From Campylobacter lanienae NCTC 13004 (lineage in GTDB: Bacteria > Campylobacterota > Campylobacteria > Campylobacterales > Campylobacteraceae), in NCBI RefSeq assembly GCF_002139935.1, contig NZ_CP015578.1:186001-250000 (forward strand): 64,000 bases of DNA, written 5' to 3'. Under the pieces are notes generated by a model. The model saw only the letters and a program-made list of their open reading frames with translations. It ran no database searches and was not told the DNA's origin. Below, piece after piece: positions 1-8,872 of this stretch. Positions within the stretch are counted from its first letter, which is position 1. Every line of letters starts with the position of its first letter. Position numbers and translations under genes: made by a program.

Positions 1-428
1 ATACCAATGATAGAGCAAATGGCAAGGATAAGTGGTGTAATTATAGAAGTAGATATGATGGGATTTTTCACTTAGATTTGCTTGATCATATTAGTGATTT
101 TAAGGCTGTGAGTGGGCTTAAGCTTGATCTACTTTGTTCTAGCTTGAATTTACCGGGCAAATATGATGTTTGTGGTGATGAGGTGATGAGCTTGTATTAT
201 AATAATAAACAAGATAAAATCGATGAGTATTGTGAGTCTGATGTGCTAAATACATATTGGCTGTTTTTAAAATATGAGCTACTTCGTGGGAAGTTAAATA
301 TAGATGATTATATTGATTATCTAAATTTAATGAGCGAGTATTTAAAGGATAAAAAACCAGATATGAGCTATACTCCAGTATTCTGTCAATATATACAAAA
401 TGAGTTTGATAGGATAAAAGTTGATTAG
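1..428 (+). CDS. PolB-like 3'-5' exonuclease, 5'-truncated
   Basis: The reading frame is open from the left edge of the window (codons in phase from position 3) and ends at TAG 426-428, so the amino-terminal part, including exonuclease motif I, lies outside. What remains resembles the predicted 3'-5' exonuclease family related to the PolB proofreading domain: a segment HLDLLDHISDF, a leucine-rich LKLDLLCSSLNLPGK stretch, and an EYCESDVLNTYWLFL motif fitting exonuclease motif III (Tyr-x3-Asp). The predicted role is hydrolysis of single-stranded DNA in repair or turnover. The 3' end overlaps the DNA ligase gene by 8 nt, suggesting translational coupling of two DNA-processing proteins. Family assignment is by motif recognition; the substrate is inferred. 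Confidence 0.75.
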   Translation, partial: TNDRANGKDKWCNYRSRYDGIFHLDLLDHISDFKAVSGLKLDLLCSSLNLPGKYDVCGDEVMSLYYNNKQDKIDEYCESDVLNTYWLFLKYELLRGKLNIDDYIDYLNLMSEYLKDKKPDMSYTPVFCQYIQNEFDRIKVD

Positions 429-1236
429 ATTTTTAGTGCTATTTTGGCTATTTTGTGCTACCTCTTTTGGCGAGGTTATGCTACTTAAAGAGTATAAAGA
501 TGAGAATTTAACCGGCTGGGTAATGAGCGAAAAATACGATGGAGTTCGTGCTATTTGGGATGGCAAGGTCTTAAAAAGTCGTAGTGGTAAGATTATCAAT
601 GCCCCAACTAAGTTTATAAATGAGCTACCGGATTTTGCCCTTGATGGTGAGCTGTGGAGTGGGGTGGGGGAATTTGAGTTTATCGCCTCTACTGTTTTAG
701 ATGAAACGCCAGATGATAGAGCATGGGATAAAATCAAATATATGGTATTTGATCTGCCTAAATTTGATGGTAATTTGTATCAAAAAATGGATTATTTAAA
801 TAATTTTTTAAAGGCAAATCCAAGTGAATTTATAAGGGTTATTGAGCAGATTGAGATCAAAGACAATAATCACGCTTTTGCTTTTTTAGATGAGTTAGTA
901 GCTAGTGGCGCAGAGGGCGTGGTGGTGCGTGACCCAAATGCCAAATATATTAGCGGTCGCAGCTCATCGATATTAAAGCTGAAAAAATGGCATGATAGCG
1001 AGTGTGAAATAGTCGCTATAAATGAAGGTAAAGGTAGATTAAAAAGGACAATGGGATCGCTAAATTGCGTGGATATATTTAGTAAAATAGAGTTTAAAAT
1101 TGGCTCTGGATTTAGTGATGAAATGAGAGCAAATCCACCAAAGATAGGCACCATAATCACATATAAATTTCAAAATTTAACCAAAAATAATAAACCAAGA
1201 TTTCCAATATTTCTAAGAATCAAAAGGAGCGAATGA
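421..1236 (+). CDS. ATP-dependent DNA ligase with signal peptide (LigE type)
   Basis: A 271-residue minimal ATP-dependent DNA ligase that seals nicked DNA using an adenylated lysine. Motif I is EKYDGVRA with nucleophile Lys38. ALDGELW (73-79) fits motif III, EGVVVRD (165-171) motif IV and LKLKKW (185-190) motif V; the remainder is OB-fold-like. The TTG start is chosen because AGGA lies about 6 nt upstream and it gives a good signal peptide (MIRFLVLFWLFCATSFG); the later ATG at 478 would remove it. Secreted ligases of this size are known in Gram-negative bacteria as LigE, proposed to act on DNA in the periplasm, perhaps incoming or biofilm DNA. It overlaps the exonuclease upstream and is followed directly by a small exported protein. 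Confidence 0.88.
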   Translation: MIRFLVLFWLFCATSFGEVMLLKEYKDENLTGWVMSEKYDGVRAIWDGKVLKSRSGKIINAPTKFINELPDFALDGELWSGVGEFEFIASTVLDETPDDRAWDKIKYMVFDLPKFDGNLYQKMDYLNNFLKANPSEFIRVIEQIEIKDNNHAFAFLDELVASGAEGVVVRDPNAKYISGRSSSILKLKKWHDSECEIVAINEGKGRLKRTMGSLNCVDIFSKIEFKIGSGFSDEMRANPPKIGTIITYKFQNLTKNNKPRFPIFLRIKRSE

Positions 1237-1472
1237 TGAGAAAATTAGCAATATTATGCTTAGTAGTAGCGGCGTTAAATGCGGTGATTTATTATGAGCC
1301 AAAGACCAAAGAGCAAAAAGAGGGTTACAAATATGGCCAAACAATGCGAATGCTAGGCTTTGAGAAATGGGAGTGTAATAAATTTAAAAATATCGATGAG
1401 GTTAAATTTGAGTGGTGCGAATATGGCTGGGTGGATAAAAGCGAGGAGATAGATGCTAGAAAGGATTATTGA
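1236..1472 (+). CDS. small exported protein of unknown function
   Basis: A 78-residue protein with an amino-terminal hydrophobic segment (LAILCLVVAALNAV) that looks like a signal peptide or anchor, then a charged segment with two cysteines (in KWECNKF and FEWCEYG) that could form a disulfide. I do not recognise the family. Two ATGs are adjacent (1233 and 1236); the second is preferred because GGAG at 1226-1229 then lies 6 nt upstream instead of 3. It abuts the ligase stop codon and overlaps the following acetyltransferase by 20 nt, so it is probably co-transcribed with both. Function unknown. Confidence 0.65.
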   Translation: MRKLAILCLVVAALNAVIYYEPKTKEQKEGYKYGQTMRMLGFEKWECNKFKNIDEVKFEWCEYGWVDKSEEIDARKDY

Positions 1473-1926
1473 TAAGATTAAGCTAGTAAATTTCAAAGAT
1501 TTTAATAGCTCTGAGATAGAGCTAGTTTATAAGTGGAGAAATGACCCTAAAATCGCTAAATATATGGTAAATAAGCATATTGATTTAAAGGAGCATTTGA
1601 GCTTTATAAAATCTCTAAAAAATAGTAGCGATAAAAGGTATTTTTTGGTTTATCAAAGCGGCGAGCCAATCGGCGTGGTTTCGTTTGTCAATATAAGTGA
1701 AATTTCGTGTGAATTTGGTATATATGCCAATCCAAATTTACGCCAAATGGGGGATATATTGATGAGTGTTATCATAGATTATGCTTTTGATATTTTAAAG
1801 GTTAGCAAGATCCTAGCTAAGGCTTATAAGGATAATTTAAAAGCTATTAATCTATATCAAAAATTTAAATTTGAAATATACGAAAATAGCGATTTGATGG
1901 TATATTTTTGCCGTAAAGCTAAATAA
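1453..1926 (+). CDS. pseH: PseH-like UDP-4-amino-sugar N-acetyltransferase
   Basis: A 157-residue GNAT-family acetyltransferase. It begins with IELVYKWRNDPKIAKYM and contains EHLSFIKSL, KRYFLVYQSG and a beta-strand/P-loop stretch CEFGIYANPNLRQMGDILM, a pattern closely matching PseH of C. jejuni and Helicobacter. PseH transfers acetyl from acetyl-CoA to the 4-amino group of UDP-4-amino-4,6-dideoxy-AltNAc in pseudaminic acid synthesis, needed to glycosylate flagellin. No other pse genes are in the window, so the pathway must be completed elsewhere. It overlaps the small exported gene upstream by 20 nt and is followed by galE after 15 nt. Confidence 0.8.
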   Translation: MLERIIDKIKLVNFKDFNSSEIELVYKWRNDPKIAKYMVNKHIDLKEHLSFIKSLKNSSDKRYFLVYQSGEPIGVVSFVNISEISCEFGIYANPNLRQMGDILMSVIIDYAFDILKVSKILAKAYKDNLKAINLYQKFKFEIYENSDLMVYFCRKAK

Positions 1927-1941
1927 ATTTAAGGAGTAAAA

Positions 1942-2934
1942 ATGAATATTTTAATCACAGGTGGTGCTGGATACATAGGCTCACATGTTTTAAAGGCGCT
2001 TTTGGAGAAAAATAGCGATAAAATAACTGTAATTGATAATTTTTATAGTGGGTCTAGGGACGCCTTGGTAGCACTTGAGAGTGTGGGGAAATTTGAGTTT
2101 ATCAAATGCGATTTAGCTGATACGGCTTTATTAGAAGAGATTTTTTCTACTCATAAATTTGATGCGATTATACATTTTGCGGCCTATATAGAGGTATTTG
2201 AAAGTATGCAAAATCCGCTAAAATATTATCTAAACAACACGGCCAACACGGCAAATTTAATCAATCTAGCATTGAAATTTGGGGTTAAAAAATTTATATT
2301 TAGCTCTACAGCTGCTACTTATGGCGAGCCAGAAAATGGCGTGGTATGCGAAAACAGCCCGCAAAATCCGATAAATCCATATGGTAATAGTAAGCTTATG
2401 AGCGAGCAAATCTTAAAAGACGCTGCGGCCGCTAATAGCGATTTTAAATTTGGAATTTTAAGATATTTTAATGTCGCTGGGGCCAGTTTGGATGGATTAA
2501 TCGGTCAAAACTATCCAAACGCCACTCACCTAATCAAAGTCGCCACACAAACCATAACCGGCAAAAGAGCTAATATGAGTATTTTTGGTAGAGATTATGA
2601 TACTAAAGATGGGACTTGTATTAGAGATTATATCCATATTGAGGATTTAGCCGATGCGCATTTGGCGGTGCTTGATTATCTTGATGATAATGATAGTGAT
2701 ATATTTAATGTAGGTTATGGGCATGGATTTAGCGTACTTGAGGTGATAAATATGGCTAAAAAAATTAGCGGAGTGGATTTTGAAGTTATGGATGCTCCAA
2801 GGAGATTGGGCGATCCGGCTATATTGATCGCTGATTCATCAAAATTAAGAAATCTCACTTCTTGGAAGCCTAAAAAAGATAGTTTAGAGACCATTATCTC
2901 TTCAGCACTTGAGTGGGAGAAAAAGATATTTTAA
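1942..2934 (+). CDS. galE: UDP-glucose 4-epimerase
   Basis: A 330-residue extended short-chain dehydrogenase/reductase interconverting UDP-glucose and UDP-galactose (and possibly the N-acetyl forms, as Campylobacter GalE does) through a 4-keto intermediate with bound NAD. The nucleotide-binding motif TGGAGYIGSH is at residues 6-15, the catalytic FSSTAATYGE segment near 121-130, and the Tyr-x3-Lys pair is NPYGNSK with Tyr147 and Lys151. The length is normal. An AAGGAG sits before the ATG. It is 15 nt downstream of pseH, so sugar-nucleotide enzymes for surface glycans appear together at the end of this operon. Confidence 0.93.
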   Translation: MNILITGGAGYIGSHVLKALLEKNSDKITVIDNFYSGSRDALVALESVGKFEFIKCDLADTALLEEIFSTHKFDAIIHFAAYIEVFESMQNPLKYYLNNTANTANLINLALKFGVKKFIFSSTAATYGEPENGVVCENSPQNPINPYGNSKLMSEQILKDAAAANSDFKFGILRYFNVAGASLDGLIGQNYPNATHLIKVATQTITGKRANMSIFGRDYDTKDGTCIRDYIHIEDLADAHLAVLDYLDDNDSDIFNVGYGHGFSVLEVINMAKKISGVDFEVMDAPRRLGDPAILIADSSKLRNLTSWKPKKDSLETIISSALEWEKKIF

Positions 2935-2948
2935 GGCTAAATTTAGCC
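2935..2948 (+). terminator. short palindrome after galE
   Basis: A perfect 14 bp palindrome, GGCTAAATTTAGCC, begins at the galE stop codon. It could form a short hairpin ending the galE transcript, but there is no clear T run behind it, so terminator activity is only a possibility. Confidence 0.3.
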
Positions 2949-2989
2949 CAAATAGACTTAAAGTTATAAACTTATTAATTAAATTTAGA

Positions 2990-2995
2990 TAAAAT
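2990..2995 (+). promoter_or_regulatory. -10 box of ilvE promoter
   Basis: TAAAAT inside AAATTTAGATAAAAT, the form that recurs before many genes in this window, lies 32 nt upstream of the ilvE start codon. As in other Campylobacter sigma-70 promoters there is no obvious -35 box, only T/A-rich sequence. Confidence 0.55.
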
Positions 2996-3027
2996 ATCGC
3001 CTAAAAATTTTTCACAAAGGAGCTACG

Positions 3028-3951
3028 ATGGCACTACCAGAAGCAGAACACATATGGTATGATGGCAAATTAGTTAAATGGCATGAGGCTACAATTCATG
3101 TTTTGACTCACTCATTACATTATGGAAATGCCGTATTTGAAGGCGTTAGAGCCTATATGACACCAAAGGGATTAGCGATTTTATCTCTTGAAGCTCACAC
3201 AAAAAGGCTATTTGAATCAGCTAAGGTTTGTGGGATTAAAATTCCATTTACTCAAGAAGAGATAAATCAAGCTCACGTAAATTTACTAAAAAGCAACACC
3301 TACACAGACAATGTCTATATCCGTCCAATTGTATTTTTAGGCTATGGCAAAATGGGCGTAAGCCACATTGGTTGCCCTACAAATGTAGCCATCGCAGCGT
3401 GGCAGTGGGGTGCGTATATGGGCGAAGAAGCGCTAGAAAAAGGGATAAAAGTCAAAATCTCATCTTGGATAAAGCCGGCTCCATTTTCTATGATGGCAAA
3501 GGCTAAAGCAAGCGCAAACTACTTTAATTCTCAAATGGCAAATTTCGAAGCACGCGAAGCTGGTTGCGATGAAGCTTTATTGCTTGATCCGCAAGGCTTT
3601 ATCTCTGAAGGTAGTGGTGAGTGCTTTTTTATAGTCAAAGATGGCGTGATAATAACCCCACCAAATGATACAAGCTTAGAGAGTATCACACAAAAAAATG
3701 TAATCCAAGTAGTCAAAGATCTAGGATACACACTCCTACGCCAAAGAATCACAAGAGATGAAGCCTATAATGCTGATGAAGCGTTTTTTACTGGTACTGC
3801 AGCTGAAGTTACACCAATTAGTAGCATAGATGGCAGAATCATCGGCAATGGTAAAAGAGGCCCAATCTCAAAAGCCTTGCAAGAGGCATATTTTGATTTA
3901 GTAATGGGTAAAAATCCAAAATACGAAAATCTACTTACTTATATAAATTAA
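3028..3951 (+). CDS. ilvE: branched-chain amino acid aminotransferase
   Basis: A 307-residue class IV aminotransferase catalysing the last step of leucine, isoleucine and valine synthesis (2-keto acid plus glutamate). The opening IWYDGKLVKWHEA and LHYGNAVFEGVRAY are signature IlvE sequences. The PLP lysine is Lys160 in AKAKASANYFNS, and EGSGECFFIV and FFTGTAAEVTPI are the usual cofactor-phosphate segments. AAAGGAG lies 6 nt before the ATG. The gene stands under its own promoter and is followed by an SPFH protein 11 nt downstream, an order I remember from C. jejuni. Confidence 0.95.
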   Translation: MALPEAEHIWYDGKLVKWHEATIHVLTHSLHYGNAVFEGVRAYMTPKGLAILSLEAHTKRLFESAKVCGIKIPFTQEEINQAHVNLLKSNTYTDNVYIRPIVFLGYGKMGVSHIGCPTNVAIAAWQWGAYMGEEALEKGIKVKISSWIKPAPFSMMAKAKASANYFNSQMANFEAREAGCDEALLLDPQGFISEGSGECFFIVKDGVIITPPNDTSLESITQKNVIQVVKDLGYTLLRQRITRDEAYNADEAFFTGTAAEVTPISSIDGRIIGNGKRGPISKALQEAYFDLVMGKNPKYENLLTYIN

Positions 3952-3962
3952 AAGGATGAGAA

Positions 3963-5048
3963 TTGCCGGCAGATTTAAATGATTATTTCAACAAAAAAAA
4001 TAGCAACTCAAATAGCGATGATAAAAAGCCAAATTTTAACTTCAAAAAGCCAAATGTACCAAATTTAAGCGGTGGTTTAGGCAAATTTAGTGGTATTATA
4101 TATGCTTTGATAGCTATTATTGTGATTTTGGTAGTTGCTAAACCATTTGTGGTTATAAACTCCGGTGAAGTAGGCATCAAATCTACAGCCGGTAAATTTG
4201 ACCCAAATCCACTCCAGCCAGGGTTTCACTTCTTTTTGCCTTTTATCCAAGAAGTTCGCACAGTTGATACCAAAGTCCGCCAAATCAACTACACTTCCAC
4301 AGAAGGCAGAAACGAAGCAAATTTGAGAGGTAGCGGTATAGAGACCAAAGATACAATTTCAGTCCTTGACTCAAGGGGGCTTCCTGTTAGTATGGATATC
4401 ACCGTCCAATACCGCCTAAATCCACAAAACGCACCGCAAACCATAGCCGCATGGGGCTTTAGTTGGGAGAATAAAATTATAGACCCAGTAGTGAGAAATG
4501 TAGTTAGAAATGTAACAGGTAAATACACAGCCGAAGAGCTACCAGAACGCAGAAACGATATCGCCGCAGCTATCGATATGGGAATTCGCTCTGATATCGA
4601 CAAGCAACCAAATCAACCTGTAGAGTTAGCTAGCGTCCAACTAAGAGAGATAATATTGCCACCAAAGGTAAAAGAGCAGATAGAAAGGGTTCAAATAGCC
4701 AAACAAGAGGCCGAAAGAACCAAATACGAAGTTGAAAGAGCAAATCAAGAAGCACTCAAAAAAGCAGCCCTTGCCAAAGGTACTGCCGAAGCCGTTAAAA
4801 TCGAAGCCCAAGGTAGAGCCGATGCTGTTAAAATCGAAGCCGATGCGCAAGCCTACTCAAATTCACAAATCGCAAGAAGCTTGACAAATAATCTTTTAGA
4901 ACTCAAACAAATTGAGACTCAAAAAGGCTTTAACGAAGCTTTAAAAACCAATCAAGATGCGAAAATTTTCTTAACTCCTGGTGGCGCTGTCCCAAATATT
5001 TGGGTAGATACAAAAGACAAACAAAAGCAAATTTCAGCACAAAATTAA
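3963..5048 (+). CDS. SPFH/prohibitin-domain membrane protein (HflC-like)
   Basis: A 361-residue protein with an Asn/Lys-rich cytoplasmic start, one membrane segment (about 45-65, YALIAIIVILVVAKPFVVI) and then an SPFH domain (VINSGEVGIKSTAGKF, LQPGFHFFLPFIQEVRTVDTK). A long charged Ala/Glu/Lys coiled coil runs from about 225 to 310, ending in a short hydrophilic tail. SPFH proteins form ring-like membrane scaffolds and modulate proteases or membrane domains; no partner is identifiable here. The start is TTG at 3963 with AAGGATG directly upstream. It is 11 nt after ilvE and 9 nt before hisIE, so the three are probably one transcript despite unrelated roles. Confidence 0.85.
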   Translation: MPADLNDYFNKKNSNSNSDDKKPNFNFKKPNVPNLSGGLGKFSGIIYALIAIIVILVVAKPFVVINSGEVGIKSTAGKFDPNPLQPGFHFFLPFIQEVRTVDTKVRQINYTSTEGRNEANLRGSGIETKDTISVLDSRGLPVSMDITVQYRLNPQNAPQTIAAWGFSWENKIIDPVVRNVVRNVTGKYTAEELPERRNDIAAAIDMGIRSDIDKQPNQPVELASVQLREIILPPKVKEQIERVQIAKQEAERTKYEVERANQEALKKAALAKGTAEAVKIEAQGRADAVKIEADAQAYSNSQIARSLTNNLLELKQIETQKGFNEALKTNQDAKIFLTPGGAVPNIWVDTKDKQKQISAQN

Positions 5049-5057
5049 GGATTTTAG

Positions 5058-5795
5058 ATGAGTGTGATAGTAAATTGGGATAAGATTGATGGATTGTTGC
5101 CAGTTGTAGTCCAAGAGTATAGCAGTGGCGAAGTCTTGATGCTAGCATATATGAATCAAGAAGCCCTAGAACTAACTCAAAGTAGCAATCTAGCCCATTA
5201 CTACTCACGCACTAAATCTCAAATTTGGAAAAAAGGTCAAGAGAGCGGAAATTTCCAAATAGTAAAATCTATATCTTTGGATTGTGATAATGATGCTTTG
5301 CTATTAAAAGTCGAGCAAATAGGCAACGCCGCTTGTCACACGGGAGCGAAATCTTGCTTTTTTAACCACTTAAATTTAGAAAAAAATAGCGATTTAGATC
5401 TTAATAAAACGATAAAATACGATATATTAGACCATCTATACCACATAGCCCTAGATAGAAAATTAAACCCAAGTGACAAATCCTACATATCCAAGCTCTA
5501 TTCCAAATCCCCAGATTCTTATCTAAAAAAGATGGCCGAAGAGAGTTGCGAGCTTAATCTAGCTATAAAAGAGCTACAAAGATTCAAATTATACTCAAAT
5601 TTAAATTTAGAAAATTTCGGCGAACATAAGCCAAATGACCCAAAATACGATATTATCTATGAAGCGGCTGATTTGCTGTTTCATATGATTATAGCTTTGG
5701 CTGATTGCGATATCCATCCAAATGCTATATTAGATGAGCTTAAACGCCGTGAGGGCGTAAGTGGAATAATAGAGAAAAACTCCCGTGATAAATAA
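5058..5795 (+). CDS. hisIE: bifunctional phosphoribosyl-AMP cyclohydrolase / phosphoribosyl-ATP pyrophosphatase
   Basis: A 245-residue fusion catalysing steps two and three of histidine synthesis. The HisI domain (about 1-110) has the zinc cysteines Cys76, Cys93 and Cys100 ([11 protein letters not shown]) and the [13 protein letters not shown] segment. The HisE domain (about 120-240) has [15 protein letters not shown] and [14 protein letters not shown], supplying the acidic metal ligands of the pyrophosphatase. A hydrophilic insertion rich in Asn and Leu (about 173-198) separates these two HisE helices. ATG is preceded by AAGGA. The stop overlaps the next membrane-protein gene by 11 nt. No other his genes are in the window. 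Confidence 0.93.
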   Translation: MSVIVNWDKIDGLLPVVVQEYSSGEVLMLAYMNQEALELTQSSNLAHYYSRTKSQIWKKGQESGNFQIVKSISLDCDNDALLLKVEQIGNAACHTGAKSCFFNHLNLEKNSDLDLNKTIKYDILDHLYHIALDRKLNPSDKSYISKLYSKSPDSYLKKMAEESCELNLAIKELQRFKLYSNLNLENFGEHKPNDPKYDIIYEAADLLFHMIIALADCDIHPNAILDELKRREGVSGIIEKNSRDK

Positions 5796-6309
5796 TCTAT
5801 CTACAACTATCAAATTTTATATTAATAATTTTGGATTTTATGATTATGTCGCTATCTCATGGGTGATTTTGCTCTTTTTTGCCTTGCTTGTTTTGGCTCT
5901 TTATCTACTTTTTAAAAAGCCTCTACTAGCTCTATTTATCTTTATTTTTGACTTTGGTGGGCTTGGTGCGGGGCTATTTTATTCGCTTAAATTTATAGAT
6001 GATACAATGCGTCCTAGAGAGTTAGTGATAGCACCACTTAGACAGTTATCATACTCTGATACCCTTATAGCTGATATTAATCTAACCAACACTTCTAAAA
6101 GAGCATTTAAAATATGTAGAGTCAAATTAAGCTTTCATAATATCGGTCAAAACCGCATTCAAGATTTCAAATTCAGGCTATCTCCATTTCACACTCAAAC
6201 CACCATAATCCAAGATATTATGCCAAGTCAAATGAAAGAGATTAAATTTATAATCAAAGATTTTCGCCCACAAAATTACAATACTATCTTAAATTCGGAG
6301 TGTTTCTAA
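5785..6309 (+). CDS. small membrane protein, DUF2393-like, first of a pair
   Basis: A 174-residue protein with two membrane segments (about 20-45, [22 protein letters not shown], and 47-70) followed by a soluble domain presumably outside the membrane. It resembles the DUF2393 family known from Campylobacter and Helicobacter. The second half has beta-type patterns ([24 protein letters not shown]) typical of the adhesin-like or FxLYD-type beta-sandwich fold, but this is inferred. It overlaps hisIE by 11 nt and the next gene, which has the same architecture, by 1 nt. Function unknown. Confidence 0.7.
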   Translation: MINNLSTTIKFYINNFGFYDYVAISWVILLFFALLVLALYLLFKKPLLALFIFIFDFGGLGAGLFYSLKFIDDTMRPRELVIAPLRQLSYSDTLIADINLTNTSKRAFKICRVKLSFHNIGQNRIQDFKFRLSPFHTQTTIIQDIMPSQMKEIKFIIKDFRPQNYNTILNSECF

Positions 6310-6842
6310 TGAGCTATTTTAACCTATTTCACATCTTAGTTCTTATCATTATCATTGTCCTTTTCATAGGCTTTACCGCTCTTATAATTTTAAAAGAAAA
6401 AAGAGTCAAAGTCGCCATCAGCTTTTTAATAGTTAATGTAACTGTGATGAGCTGTATAACTGTGATATCTATGATGCTTATAGACAAATACACCAAAGTA
6501 GCAGTTATAGAAAATCTCATGGGCAAAAGGACTTTAATCAATGAGAGTATCAGTTATAGTGGTATTATCAGAAATGTAGGATATGGATATATCAACTCTT
6601 GCGTGATCAATATTGAGCTTATCAATACCCCAGTTGAGAAGCTAGAAGCTAGTGCTTTTGAGGCTCGTGGGTTTTTTGATACCTATATCAGTGGCTCTCG
6701 TGGGCCAAAAAGCTCACAAAAAGGCGAATTTCTCATAGTCAAGGATCTAAAAAGCGGAGAATATAAAAGCTTTAGCTTTACTATGCCTTATCCATCGCAT
6801 TTTAATAACCATAGCACAAATTACACTCTAAATTGCAAATAA
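6309..6842 (+). CDS. small membrane protein, DUF2393-like, second of a pair
   Basis: A 177-residue protein with the same layout as its neighbour: two membrane segments (about 8-28, HILVLIIIIVLFIGFTALII, and 38-60) and then a soluble domain with SGIIRNVGYGYINSCVINIELINTP. The frame can be opened at GTG 6300, but ATG 6309 is chosen because it overlaps the preceding stop by one base (TAATG) and has CGGAG about 8 nt upstream. The pair looks like an old tandem duplication with low sequence identity. Function unknown; close packing after hisIE suggests one transcript. Confidence 0.68.
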   Translation: MSYFNLFHILVLIIIIVLFIGFTALIILKEKRVKVAISFLIVNVTVMSCITVISMMLIDKYTKVAVIENLMGKRTLINESISYSGIIRNVGYGYINSCVINIELINTPVEKLEASAFEARGFFDTYISGSRGPKSSQKGEFLIVKDLKSGEYKSFSFTMPYPSHFNNHSTNYTLNCK

Positions 6843-6882
6843 TTGCTAAAATAATTTTAGCTAATCTAAATAATAAAATTAT

Positions 6883-6921
6883 TTTATAATAACTTAAATT
6901 TATATTTTAAGTTATTATAAA
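6883..6921 (+). repeat. 16 bp perfect inverted repeat before the chemoreceptor gene
   Basis: Arms at 6883-6898 and 6906-6921 are exact reverse complements (built on TTATAATAACTTAAA) with a 7 nt loop. All pairs but two are A-T. It may terminate the upstream transcript or be an operator for the chemoreceptor gene, whose probable -10 box starts 13 nt after it. Confidence 0.6.
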
Positions 6922-6933
6922 TCTAATATGAGT

Positions 6934-6939
6934 TAAAAT
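6934..6939 (+). promoter_or_regulatory. possible -10 box of chemoreceptor gene
   Basis: TAAAAT in GAGTTAAAATATGC, 28 nt before the chemoreceptor ATG. No GG-N10-GC sigma-54 element or clear flagellar sigma-28 promoter was found, so a vegetative promoter is the best guess. Confidence 0.4.
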
Positions 6940-6967
6940 ATGCAATAAAAAATTTCAAAGGATAAGT

Positions 6968-8872
6968 ATGTTTAAAAATATGAAACTATCAGTTAAACTT
7001 GCTCTTGCGGGTTTTGTATTTACCGCCTTGATAGTAGCTACCGTTGCTGGTATCGCCACATATCAAGCCACAAATAGGGCCGAGTCGAATTCTGCTGCCT
7101 TCATGGAGGCTGGTTCTTTATCACAAGCAAATTACATCGCTGCTGAATTTAACAAAATTTCTGATGGCTTAAATGCTTATAAAACAGCTATGGAATCATC
7201 ATTAAATTCCGGTATCGCTATGCCTGTTGACATCATAACAAATATGCTAAGCGAAGCTATAAAAGATCAAAAAATAGCCGCTGGTATATTCTTCTACGCT
7301 ACAGATGATAGCATATACGCCAAAAATCCAAATTCAAACGACCCACGATATACTCAAGCTGGCGATCTAGCTATATATGTCAATTATCACAACAGACTTG
7401 AGCGTATCGAAGATAACTTTAAAAGCAAAGATTATTACGCAAACGGCCTTAGCAAACCAAGATTAACCGAGCCTTTTAGTGATCATATAGAGGGCAAAAA
7501 CATAACAATGGCTTCTATGACTTTCCCTGTGAAATATAGAGGCAAAACAATAGGTATAATCGGTGCTGATTTGGATTTAGAAACATATTTTATAGATAGA
7601 TTAAAAGAGATTAAACTATACAAAAGTGATATAAGCTTCTTAATCTCAAACAAAGGTATAATGGTAGCCAATCCTAACCCACAAAATAGAGGATTAGCTA
7701 TCCAACAAGTAAATCCAAATTTAACTCAACTACTCCCAGTCCTAAATAATGAAGAAGTTGATTATGCTACAGCAGCAGCTATGAGCCAAAATCTACAAGA
7801 GCACGCTCAATTTAACCTATCTAAAATAGATATGCATAATGTAGATGAGAATTGGGGTCTTGCTACATTAGTCCCTACTAGAGAGATTTTCGCTGAAGTC
7901 TCATCAGCTAGAAATAGCCTAGCAGTTGTAGGTATCATCGTCGCTATAATCGGTGGATTTTTCCTATTCTTCGCTACAAAAATGCTAATTACTAGAATAG
8001 AAAATATCAGAGCTTTACTATCAGATTTCTTCGATTTCTTAAATTACAAAAGAGCCGATGCTCGCCTAGCAGTAATTACCAATAACGATGAAATCAGCCA
8101 AATGGCTAAGGCTATCAACGATAATATCGTAATTGTAAAATCAAATTTAGACAAAGACTCAAAAGCCGTTGAAGAGTCTTTAAAAAGAGCTAGCGAAGTA
8201 GAAAACGGAAATCTAACCGCTAGAATCACTCTGAACCCAGCTTCACCAGAGCTATTAAAACTCAAAAATGTCCTAAACAAAATGCTAGATGTCCTAGAAC
8301 AAAAAGTAGGTAGCGATATTAACGCTATCCAAAGTGTATTTGATAAATTCAAACAACTAGATTTCACAGTAAGGATAGATAATCCAAAAGGCGAAGTAGA
8401 GATAGTCACCAATCTACTAGGCGATGAAGTTACTAAAATGCTAAAAGCCAATCTAGAACAAGCCAACAACCTACAAAATAAAGCCGATGAGCTAAAAGGC
8501 TTTGTCGCATCACTAAACGAAGGCGCTAAATCTCAAAGCGAATCCCTACAAGAGAGTGCCGCAGCGGTTGAAGAGATGAGTAGCTCAATGAACTCTATAA
8601 ATGATAGAGCTAGTGAAGTTATCAAACAGAGCGAAGATATCAAAAACATAATCACAATAATTAGAGATATCGCAGACCAAACAAATTTATTAGCCCTAAA
8701 CGCAGCTATCGAAGCTGCTCGTGCTGGAGAGCATGGTAGGGGATTTGCCGTGGTGGCTGATGAGGTCAGAAAACTAGCTGAAAGAACTCAAAAATCCCTA
8801 GGCGAAATCGAAGCAAATGTCAATATCCTAAGCCAAAGCATAAATGAGATGAGCCAAAGTATCAGCGAGTAA
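6968..8872 (+). CDS. methyl-accepting chemotaxis protein, truncated by an in-frame TAA
   Basis: A 634-residue transducer: membrane helix 1 (about 10-30), a periplasmic double-CACHE-type ligand domain (about 40-310, with KDYYANGL and [14 protein letters not shown]), membrane helix 2 (about 317-336), HAMP-like region, then a cytoplasmic coiled coil with the highly conserved hairpin tip near 568-593 ([20 protein letters not shown], then [20 protein letters not shown]). The reading frame stops at TAA 8870-8872, but translation in the same frame continues sensibly to 9028. Family members usually read SISEQTTAINQINEAI here, so the TAA has most simply replaced CAA (Gln). The product keeps the CheA/CheW contact tip but loses about 52 residues of the descending helix, where methylation sites lie. 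AAAGGA precedes the ATG. Confidence 0.88.
   Translation: MFKNMKLSVKLALAGFVFTALIVATVAGIATYQATNRAESNSAAFMEAGSLSQANYIAAEFNKISDGLNAYKTAMESSLNSGIAMPVDIITNMLSEAIKDQKIAAGIFFYATDDSIYAKNPNSNDPRYTQAGDLAIYVNYHNRLERIEDNFKSKDYYANGLSKPRLTEPFSDHIEGKNITMASMTFPVKYRGKTIGIIGADLDLETYFIDRLKEIKLYKSDISFLISNKGIMVANPNPQNRGLAIQQVNPNLTQLLPVLNNEEVDYATAAAMSQNLQEHAQFNLSKIDMHNVDENWGLATLVPTREIFAEVSSARNSLAVVGIIVAIIGGFFLFFATKMLITRIENIRALLSDFFDFLNYKRADARLAVITNNDEISQMAKAINDNIVIVKSNLDKDSKAVEESLKRASEVENGNLTARITLNPASPELLKLKNVLNKMLDVLEQKVGSDINAIQSVFDKFKQLDFTVRIDNPKGEVEIVTNLLGDEVTKMLKANLEQANNLQNKADELKGFVASLNEGAKSQSESLQESAAAVEEMSSSMNSINDRASEVIKQSEDIKNIITIIRDIADQTNLLALNAAIEAARAGEHGRGFAVVADEVRKLAERTQKSLGEIEANVNILSQSINEMSQSISE

Noticed and set aside
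342-737. Minus-strand open frame of 131 codons opposite the DNA ligase
   Set aside because: It lies wholly opposite a gene with clear catalytic motifs, has no ribosome site, and its Ser/Leu-rich product is what the complement of AT-rich coding DNA yields.
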